57,076 nucleotides of DNA, from assembly GCA_014361455.1 (NCBI GenBank), contig JACIVP010000009.1, positions 1 to 57,076 of the forward strand, in the 5' to 3' direction. The stretch comes from Candidatus Methanosuratincola sp. GTDB taxonomy: Archaea; Thermoproteota; Methanomethylicia; Methanomethylicales; Methanomethylicaceae. The notes beneath the pieces were generated by a model, which was not told where the DNA came from, did no database searches, and saw only the letters and a list, made by a program, of their open reading frames with translations. This document shows positions 51,216-57,076 of this stretch, piece after piece (position 1 is the first letter of the stretch; every line of letters starts with the position of its first letter). The translations under genes and the position numbers were made by a program.

Positions 51216-51575
51216 TTAGGTAATTGATAAGACGACGAAACCGAGCGCACCCAACACAAAACCGATTATGAGGAAGGCCACGACAGTCACTATTGCAATC
51301 AGCAATGCCTTGAGCCAGCCGCAGTCAAAGAAGTGCTTAATCAGAGCCAGCCAGATTATCAGCATTATTATGGTGCCTATCCAGGTGAGTGCGAAATAGC
51401 CGAATATTGTACCCACGAGTGTTCCGATCACGACGATCCAGATGGCATCAGTGAACTTGGCCTTATCTTTACCGACTAGCCATCGACCAACAAGCCAGAG
51501 CACTGGCGACAGAATGATTACGCTGACCACAAGGTTGATTATGAAGGATATCAAGTCTGCCATTTTCATACCCAT
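51216..51575 (-). CDS. Small four-helix membrane protein, unknown
   Basis: The 119-residue protein is almost wholly hydrophobic, with about four membrane segments (10-30, 42-62, 64-82 and 90-115) and a short polar loop with GKDKAKF. No motif identifies it. Three ATGs within five codons are possible starts. The bases before them are A/T-rich. It stands alone and may have a small-membrane-protein role such as lipid or ion handling; I cannot say. Confidence 0.6.
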   Translation of the reverse strand: MGMKMADLISFIINLVVSVIILSPVLWLVGRWLVGKDKAKFTDAIWIVVIGTLVGTIFGYFALTWIGTIIMLIIWLALIKHFFDCGWLKALLIAIVTVVAFLIIGFVLGALGFVVLSIT

Positions 51576-51656
51576 TTACCAGTTATATGGTACTATTTTT
51601 TTAACTTTGTGCATACCCAAGGATCTTAATTGCGCTTGGATTCAAAAATCGCGTTA

Positions 51657-52001
51657 TTATAATTTGTTGTCTGATGTCCCTTCGTAGGTGAAGCATGTGC
51701 TGGGGAACCTGTTTAGAATGCTCTTAGCAACCATACCTGCCTCTGTCCAAGCTGCGGAAACTACAGCACATGGCACAACACACTCCGGACCGAGGTTCGA
51801 GGATGCCACAATATATATCGAGTTCTTGAGTATTGGCTGAGCCAAGTCCCTTACTCTGACCTCTCCGAGTGCCTCTCCGTATGCCTTCACCCTTGGGCAG
51901 GTCGTGTTGATCCTTATTTTAATCACTGAGTCTTCCTTCTCTGCGATGATCTGAGTTCTTTGATCGCACCTTGGTGAGTCTACTGAGAATAATGTCGGCA
52001 T
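51657..52001 (-). CDS. Small Cys-containing archaeal protein, unknown
   Basis: The 114-residue protein has a basic beta-strand start (VIKIRINTTCPRVKAYGEAL), then SNLGPECVVPCAVVSAAWTE with a C-x4-C, and an amphipathic helix. The pattern suggests a conserved small metal- or thiol-binding protein found in methanogen-like archaea, but I cannot name the family with confidence. I start at ATG 52001 because AGGTGG lies just upstream; a longer start at 52031 is possible. Confidence 0.55.
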   Translation of the reverse strand: MPTLFSVDSPRCDQRTQIIAEKEDSVIKIRINTTCPRVKAYGEALGEVRVRDLAQPILKNSIYIVASSNLGPECVVPCAVVSAAWTEAGMVAKSILNRFPSTCFTYEGTSDNKL

Positions 52002-52031
52002 AGATCCACCTAATGATCTTGAGTTTGGCAC

Positions 52032-52378
52032 AGGTTAATTATACTTATCCAATCCCAGAAAACTCCACAAACCAACTGCCCCACCATGGTAGATAGATAT
52101 TGGGAAAGAAAGTGAAAGAGTAATAAAGAAGTGAAAAAAGAACCGTTAAGGCTGGAAAGGCGCGACGATGCCGATGGATACTAGCCAAGCTAAGACAGTC
52201 TTTGTAAGAGTCTACGCAACGTAAACCCGCGCATTACAAAGGATCCTTCCATTTTGACGACGTCTCTGCCGGAAGGATGTCAATCGATGATGCATTGAAC
52301 GTTGTCAACTGTCCATTAACAAATTGGTGGGATTGCAGTTCAGGTTTGGTTGCTATGCCCTGAAGCTGCGCGTATGGC
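52032..52378. other. Gap with no recognised gene
   Basis: No reading frame longer than chance and no RNA is apparent. The region is downstream (in transcription sense) of the tnpB fossil and may contain the former element's right end, but no hairpin or terminal sequence is clear. Confidence 0.3.
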
Positions 52379-52795
52379 TGGCTGGTTGACGAGTAACCTG
52401 ATCAACACAGGCTTGCCAAGCAAGGTGAGCGATGTTTTTGCAGAGTAGGTCTGCGCTCAACTCGAAGCCGAAACGCTTACATTTGAAGATTAATTAAGCC
52501 TTCCTGTGTTTCTCTGTGTCCGCATCAATTACACGTTTTTGATGCACAGACCGGGTTCATATAGATCATAGTTTTGCCAAGTGCTTCAGCGTTGTATTCG
52601 ATAAAAACTGAGTTAATGCCACCCCTCCATGTTGCGTATGTGGTTAGATGTGAAGAATGCGTTATTGCTCAATACAGCGTGGTTGATTATGCCACTGTGA
52701 ACACCTAAAGTTGTAGGCTCAAGTTTAGGAATGGGTTCCTCTTTCAGCTATAGAGCAACCGCAACTTTTATGTTGAAATCATAGTAGAGGCGGCC
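52379..52795 (-). pseudogene. tnpB: tnpB (IS200/IS605 family) pseudogene
   Basis: Minus-strand frames read as TnpB with an internal deletion. TTLGVHSGIINHAVLSNNAF and FTSNHIRNMEGWH match the RuvC-I region, but the catalytic Asp of GxD is His. FIEYNAEALGKTMIYMNPVC, then ASKTCN, stop, CGHRETQEG matches RuvC-II and the zinc ribbon. CKRFGFELSADLLCKNIAHL matches the last zinc half and RuvC-III. Stops, frameshifts and the lost Asp show that it is dead. tnpA is absent. Confidence 0.72.
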
Positions 52796-52982
52796 CTTTT
52801 CACTTGCCAGTCTAAGTATTGCCCGTAGTATTTTGGGATGTTAACGGCAATTTTGATTTTCCCATGTATTGCAGAAAGCGAAACCAATCCAGCCCAATAC
52901 GGGAGGCTGCTTTTAATGGTTTGGATCATCATAAGATTTATTTACTTATCCCATTTACTCAAAATAAGTGGATGGTAGAGCA

Positions 52983-53378
52983 ATGTCAACGAAACCTGTT
53001 GAAATTGGCTCCCTGAAGGAGGGCAGCTTCGTGGTCATAGACGGCATCCCATGCAGAGTCGTCTCAATGGAAAAGTCGAAGCCCGGAAAGCATGGCTCCG
53101 CGAAGGGCAGGGTTGTGGCAGTGGGGATCTTCGACGGCATCAAGAGGAATATCGTCGCCCCAGCAGATCAGAGGGTGGACGTCCCCATCGTTGAGAAGAG
53201 GGCTGCTCAAGTGATCTCGATCATGCCGGACTCGGTCCAGCTTATGGATCTGGAGAGCTATGAAACTTTCGAAGTCAAGAAGCCGAAGGACGAGGGAATC
53301 ATGGTAAAGCTCGCACCAGGGGCAGAGGTTGAGTACTGGGACATACTGAATGAGAAGCATATCATGAGGGTTAAGTAA
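52983..53378 (+). CDS. eif5a: Translation factor aIF5A
   Basis: aIF5A relieves ribosome stalling at difficult peptide bonds and carries hypusine or deoxyhypusine. The 131-residue protein has the modification loop [11 protein letters not shown], with Lys36 as the modified residue, and a C-terminal OB domain. I start at ATG 52983 because the five extra upstream residues are not family-like. A TATA-like TTTATTTAC is near 52936-52944. The modifying enzyme, deoxyhypusine synthase, is encoded at 13982. Confidence 0.95.
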   Translation: MSTKPVEIGSLKEGSFVVIDGIPCRVVSMEKSKPGKHGSAKGRVVAVGIFDGIKRNIVAPADQRVDVPIVEKRAAQVISIMPDSVQLMDLESYETFEVKKPKDEGIMVKLAPGAEVEYWDILNEKHIMRVK

Positions 53379-53460
53379 ACCCCGTGTCCTATTTTTTTGA
53401 ATCCACAAAGCATTTTATGGGACCGAACCCATTCTTCCTCTGTAGTGCAGGGTGTGCCAG

Positions 53461-54807
53461 ATGGTATTGGAAAACCTTAGTAGCTCCCTCGGCAACGCGA
53501 TTAAGAAGATTCTAAGGGTACCCATTGTCGATGAGAAGGCCATTAAGGAACTGGTCAGGGATATCCAGCGGGCCCTGATACAGTCTGACGTGAATGTCAA
53601 GCTCGTCTCTGAGCTCTCAAAGAGGATCGAGAAGAGGATAGTTGAGGAGGAGCTTCCGCCAGGGATCACGAGAAGGGAACTTGCGGTCAAAGTCGTCTAT
53701 GACGAGCTAACAGGGCTCCTTGGGGGTGAGAAGCCACAGCTTCCGAAGTACCAGAAGGGGAATTCTACGGTGGTCCTCCTTGTAGGGATTCAGGGATCAG
53801 GCAAGACCACCACTGCCTCGAAGCTTACATGGTATCACAGGAGGCAGGGGCTGTCTGTGGGGGTGGTCTGTGCCGACAACTTCAGGGCTGGAGCTTACGA
53901 CCAGCTCAAGCAACTGGCAGAGAGGTCTGGCGCAGAGTTCTATGGCGAGAAGGGGAACCCTAGTGCGGTTGAGATCGCCAAGAACGGCGTTCAGAATATG
54001 AAGGAGAAGGGGATAGAACTCATAATTGTTGATACAGCCGGGAGGCACAAGAACGAAGGCGATCTCATAAAAGAGATGAAGGAGATCGCAGAGGGGATCT
54101 CTCCGGACGAGATAACACTTGTCCTCGACGGAACCATAGGGCAGCAGGCAATGCAGCAAGCAGAGGCATTCAACCAGGCAACCAAGATAGGGACGATCTT
54201 CCTCACTAAGCTGGACGGTTCTGCTAGGGGAGGGGGGGCGCTATCGGCTGTCGCGGCCACTGGCGCCCCGATAAGGTTCATCGGCACTGGCGAGGGGATG
54301 GATGAGATCGAGCCCTTCAGCCCGCCGAGGTTCGTTGGAAGGCTCTTGGGGATGGGTGACATCGAGGCGCTGGTCGAGAAGGTCAACGAGGTCCAGAAGA
54401 CCGCTACGATGTCCAAGGATCTGAGCGTGATAGCCTCCGGCAGGTTCACGCTCAAGGATCTTTACAACCAGATGCAGGCGCTGAGGAGGATGGGCCCATT
54501 CAGCAAGATACTACAGTCTATACCAGGCCTTGGACTGAACCTCCCGAAGGAGGCAATGGACCTCTCCGAGGACAGAATGAAGAAGTGGATGGTCATCATG
54601 CAGTCCATGACCCAGGAGGAGCTTGAGGAGCCCCACATAATCGACGGATCCAGAATAAGGAGGATAGCCAAGGGCTCTGGCACAACGCCGAAGGATGTAA
54701 GGGAACTGCTTGACCAGTACAAGATGAGCAAAAAGTTCGTCAAACAGATGATCACAAAACAGAAGAGGCTCCCAGGAATGAAGGGAGGGCAGATCCCGAA
54801 GTACTAG
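53461..54807 (+). CDS. srp54: Signal recognition particle GTPase SRP54
   Basis: SRP54 binds signal sequences and SRP RNA to target nascent membrane proteins. The 448-residue protein has the helical N domain, the G domain with GIQGSGKTTTASKL, VVCADNFRAGAYDQLK, IVDTAGRHKNEGDL and LTKLDGSARGGGAL, and a methionine-rich M domain (MGPFSKILQSIPGLG ... MKKWMVIMQSMTQEE). Start ATG 53461 gives a typical MVLENLSSSL beginning. It is the first gene of the run srp54-trmY-pus10-rpl21e-rpoF. Confidence 0.96.
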   Translation: MVLENLSSSLGNAIKKILRVPIVDEKAIKELVRDIQRALIQSDVNVKLVSELSKRIEKRIVEEELPPGITRRELAVKVVYDELTGLLGGEKPQLPKYQKGNSTVVLLVGIQGSGKTTTASKLTWYHRRQGLSVGVVCADNFRAGAYDQLKQLAERSGAEFYGEKGNPSAVEIAKNGVQNMKEKGIELIIVDTAGRHKNEGDLIKEMKEIAEGISPDEITLVLDGTIGQQAMQQAEAFNQATKIGTIFLTKLDGSARGGGALSAVAATGAPIRFIGTGEGMDEIEPFSPPRFVGRLLGMGDIEALVEKVNEVQKTATMSKDLSVIASGRFTLKDLYNQMQALRRMGPFSKILQSIPGLGLNLPKEAMDLSEDRMKKWMVIMQSMTQEELEEPHIIDGSRIRRIAKGSGTTPKDVRELLDQYKMSKKFVKQMITKQKRLPGMKGGQIPKY

Positions 54808-54817
54808 GGGCATCGGA

Positions 54818-55354
54818 TTGCGGAATTTCCTGCTTCTTGCTAGAAGGACCGATCTCTCGAACCGGTCCGGACTTGTGACAAGGTTCATCGTTGGCACCAT
54901 TTTGCTATCCCATGGTACGAGGAAGGACGTCTGGGCAGGGGTGCTCTTTGACGACGAGATGCTCATCAGCTTTGAGGGATGGGGCATGAGGAATGTGAGG
55001 CCCGACGAACAATCTCTCTCCGGCATACTGAGGGCAGGGCTGAGGAAGGGGGAAGGGGAAGAGGGGGGCAGGGCGAGGATACTCCAAGGGGTGACAGTCA
55101 AGAGATCCAGGCTCTCGGATCTAGCCCTGAAGCTCCCAGGAAAGAAGTACTACTTTGAGGGGCCCGGGTGCACCCACGGGATAGGACCTGAGATCTCGGT
55201 GGTCTTCACTTGTGGGGGGGCGAGCGGCGGTCTCGCAGAATTGCTAGGGAGATCGGGCTTCGAGCCCCTACGCATAGGGGCAAGAGAGGTGCCAGTGGAT
55301 CAGGCTGCAGTGATCCTCAACAACGCGCTCGATAGAAGCCCTAAGCGAGGATGA
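54818..55354 (+). CDS. trmY: tRNA pseudouridine-54 N1-methyltransferase TrmY
   Basis: TrmY methylates pseudouridine at tRNA position 54 to m1-pseudouridine, an archaeal signature replacing ribothymidine. The 178-residue SPOUT protein has the start RNFLLLARRTDLSNRSGLVT, then EGWGMRNVRPDEQSLSGILR and YYFEGPGCTHGIGPEISVVF, all typical. It is slightly shorter than average. The TTG start lies 10 bases after the srp54 stop. The next gene, pus10, makes its substrate. Confidence 0.9.
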   Translation: MRNFLLLARRTDLSNRSGLVTRFIVGTILLSHGTRKDVWAGVLFDDEMLISFEGWGMRNVRPDEQSLSGILRAGLRKGEGEEGGRARILQGVTVKRSRLSDLALKLPGKKYYFEGPGCTHGIGPEISVVFTCGGASGGLAELLGRSGFEPLRIGAREVPVDQAAVILNNALDRSPKRG

Positions 55355-55409
55355 AGGCTTATATCCCTTTGTCAGATGGAAGGTACTCACGAGTTCTCCG
55401 GTGTTCAAA

Positions 55410-56720
55410 ATGCTTATCGAGAAAGCCAGATCGATGCTCCAGAAGTACCCACTCTGCGACAGCTGCCTTGGGAGACAGTTTGGCGGGCTGGGTAGGGGGG
55501 TCACCAATATAGAGAGGGGGTTCGCGCTGAAGCTGGTGATGGCGATGGGAGCGCATATGGAGCTCAAGAGAGGCGAGGTCGCAGCTGAAGAGACCCTTAG
55601 GGTCCTGGCTGTGAACGGCGGTCATGCGCCAGCGGTGAACCTCGTCGGGCAAGTCACGAAGCGGGAGTGTTACATATGTGGCGGGATAATGGAAAGGATT
55701 GGCGATTACGCCGTGGAGGTCGCAGATGCCCTCAAGGGATACGATTATAAGAATTTCCTCGTTGGTGTGAAGGTTTCTGGGGAGCTGGCTGAGCGGGAGG
55801 ACGCTGTAAAATCGGAGTTTGGAATTGAGTTCGGAGAGTCGATGAAGATGGAAGCCAGCAGAGAGATCGGGAAGCTGGTCTCTAAAGCCACGGGGAAGGC
55901 AGTAGAGTTCTCGAAGCCCGATGTGGTGGTCACAGTGGAGATACCAGGGCCAAAGGTCGAGGTCAGCCCAATGCCGCTCTTTATCTTTGGCAGGTATAAG
56001 AAACTCGCGAGGGGGATACCCCAGTCAAAGTGGGACTGCACCCACTGCAGGGGGAAGGGGTGCGAGGTCTGCCATGGCACCGGCAAGATCTACCCGATAT
56101 CCGTGGAGGAGATAGTCTGCGGGCCGGTTCTTAGGGCAGCTGGCGGAAAGGAGACGAAGTTCCACGGGGCAGGAAGGGAGGATGTGGACGCAACAATGGT
56201 CGGGAATGGAAGGCCTTTCGTTGTTGAGATCAGGAAGGCAAAGGTCAGAGAATTTGACCTCAAGGCACTCGAGGACGAGATAAACGAAGGGGGCAACGGG
56301 ATGGTGGAGGTGACGGGACTCAAGGTCTCCGACAGAAAAACGGTGAGGAGGCTCAAAGAGGGGGCCAAGGTAGCCGAGAAGGTCTATAGGGCTCTCGTCG
56401 AGCTAGACCACGATATAAGCGAGGAGGAGGGAGGCGCATTGGGGAAAAGCTTTAATGGATGTGTTATAAATCAATTAACTCCGAATAGAGTGCTGCATCG
56501 CCGGGCTGACAGGCTAAGGCTCAAGAAGGTCTATGAGATGTCGGTCAAGATGATCGACCCTAGACACCTTGAGCTCGTGGTGCGTTGCCAAGGTGGGCTC
56601 TATGTGAAGGAGCTCATCTCCGGGGACGGCGGGAGGACTACCCCAAGCGTCTCGGAAAGACTTGGCTGCGGTGCAAGGTGCACTGAGCTCGACGTGATTG
56701 CAGTAAACGAGGGTGTTTAG
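55410..56720 (+). CDS. pus10: tRNA pseudouridine synthase Pus10
   Basis: Pus10 makes pseudouridine 54 and 55 in archaeal tRNA. The 436-residue protein has an N-terminal THUMP-like part with zinc cysteines (PLCDSCLGRQFGGLGRG and CYICGG), a DWDCTHCRGKGC-like segment (seen as WDCTHCRGKGCEVCHGTG) and the catalytic core FHGAGREDVDATMVGNGRPF with the active-site Asp, plus the C-terminal LYVKELISGDGGRTTPSVSE. I prefer ATG 55410 to GTG 55401. rpl21e begins 2 bases after its stop. Confidence 0.94.
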   Translation: MLIEKARSMLQKYPLCDSCLGRQFGGLGRGVTNIERGFALKLVMAMGAHMELKRGEVAAEETLRVLAVNGGHAPAVNLVGQVTKRECYICGGIMERIGDYAVEVADALKGYDYKNFLVGVKVSGELAEREDAVKSEFGIEFGESMKMEASREIGKLVSKATGKAVEFSKPDVVVTVEIPGPKVEVSPMPLFIFGRYKKLARGIPQSKWDCTHCRGKGCEVCHGTGKIYPISVEEIVCGPVLRAAGGKETKFHGAGREDVDATMVGNGRPFVVEIRKAKVREFDLKALEDEINEGGNGMVEVTGLKVSDRKTVRRLKEGAKVAEKVYRALVELDHDISEEEGGALGKSFNGCVINQLTPNRVLHRRADRLRLKKVYEMSVKMIDPRHLELVVRCQGGLYVKELISGDGGRTTPSVSERLGCGARCTELDVIAVNEGV

Positions 56721-56722
56721 AG

Positions 56723-57019
56723 ATGAGGCATTCGGTTGGTTACAGGAACAGGACTAGAACCCTTCTCAAGAAGGGCCCGAGAGAGAGGGGGCTCTCCCCC
56801 ATCAACAGGATACTCAGGGAGTACGCTGAGGGTGAAAGGGTCGTGATCAAGATAGACCCGTCGATGGTCAAGGGGATGCCGCACAGGAGATTCCATGGCA
56901 AAACCGGCACTGTGGTAGAGAAGCGGGGCAGGGCCTATGTTGTAAGGGTCCACATGGGCGGCTTCGAGAAGACGATCATAGCAAGGCCAGAGCATATAAA
57001 GCCGATAGAGGGGCAGTAG
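56723..57019 (+). CDS. rpl21e: Ribosomal protein L21e
   Basis: The 98-residue protein of the large subunit is shared by archaea and eukaryotes. Clear marks are the basic start RHSVGYRNRTRTLLKKGPRE, then VVIKIDPSMVKGMPHRRFHG, and KTGTVVEKRGRAYVVRVHMG of an SH3-like barrel. Length is standard. It sits between pus10 and rpoF, an order seen in other archaea; the stop is immediately followed by the rpoF ATG. Confidence 0.96.
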   Translation: MRHSVGYRNRTRTLLKKGPRERGLSPINRILREYAEGERVVIKIDPSMVKGMPHRRFHGKTGTVVEKRGRAYVVRVHMGGFEKTIIARPEHIKPIEGQ

Positions 57020-57076
57020 ATGCCCAGAGAGATTGTAAAGGAAGAGGAAATAACGCTCCCCTCCTGCTCTGCAAAG
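57020..57076 (+). CDS. rpoF: RNA polymerase subunit RpoF (Rpb4), N-terminal fragment
   Basis: An ATG directly after the rpl21e stop begins a frame that runs off the window after 19 codons (PREIVKEEEITLPSCSAK). The charged start with an I-x-E-E-E-x-x-T-L pattern matches the beginning of archaeal RpoF, and L21e-RpoF is a conserved gene order. The assignment rests mainly on order because so little is visible. Confidence 0.7.
   Translation, partial: MPREIVKEEEITLPSCSAK

Overview
The window is archaeal. It encodes a fully archaeal information-processing set: Orc1/Cdc6, the small subunit of DNA polymerase D, XPB with its Bax1 nuclease partner, class I lysyl-tRNA synthetase, eIF5A, SRP54, TrmY, Pus10, ribosomal protein L21e and the start of RpoF. 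It also has four tRNAs with archaeal-type introns and many TATA boxes 25-35 bases before leaderless starts. A CdvB/ESCRT-III protein together with polymerase D points to the TACK side of the Archaea but outside classical Crenarchaeota (for example Methanomethylicia, Bathyarchaeia, Korarchaeota or Thaumarchaeota relatives). A UroD-type methylcobamide methyltransferase beside a corrinoid protein, and an MM0924-type small protein, hint at a methylotrophic or methanogen-related lineage. The exact lineage is inference.

Layout. 1-1.9 kb: two divergent groups of unrecognised membrane or exported proteins. 1.9-6.3 kb: DUF134 regulator, then a leftward run of thiL, radical SAM (COG1031 type), uspA and uppP. 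6.4-12.5 kb: accessory island. A decayed element sits in tRNA-Thr(CGU), bounded by a perfect 48-base direct repeat (6424-6471 and 11021-11068); it holds a broken tyrosine integrase and an intact ABC exporter. The leader of a second, more decayed element appears to follow. 12.5-16.7 kb: mscL, rpiA, tRNA-Met, deoxyhypusine synthase, tRNA-Thr(UGU), MM0924-like protein, arginine decarboxylase. 17 kb: subtilase pseudogene. 18-26.4 kb: bioY with a BirA-like operator, dcd, map, cdvB, nth, an Asp-ligand ferredoxin, a winged-helix protein, an FMN flavoprotein, mgtA and arsM. 27-31.4 kb: two tRNAs, bax1-xpb and an MFS transporter. 31.6-37.7 kb: candidate replication origin, orc1/cdc6, DUF99, polD small subunit, AbrB-PhoU protein, and the speH-speE polyamine pair. 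37.8-42.4 kb: tRNA-Ser, shredded genes, lysS, an HD protein, tRNA-Leu(GAG) and a VOC pseudogene. 42.4-48.6 kb: a coupled glutaredoxin / zinc protein / GNAT / cysS operon, moaE, an rRNA/tRNA m5C methyltransferase, nob1 and nadK. 48.7-50.4 kb: corrinoid methyl-transfer pair. 50.4-53 kb: gene-poor, with a tnpB fossil. 53-57 kb: eif5a, srp54, trmY, pus10, rpl21e, rpoF.

Two themes link scattered genes. Arginine decarboxylase, AdoMet decarboxylase, an aminopropyltransferase, deoxyhypusine synthase and eIF5A form an almost complete polyamine-to-hypusine route. Pus10 and TrmY are adjacent and act in sequence on tRNA position 54. Decayed genes cluster beside tRNAs and in gaps at 6.4-12.5, 17, 26.5, 38, 41.7 and 52.5 kb.
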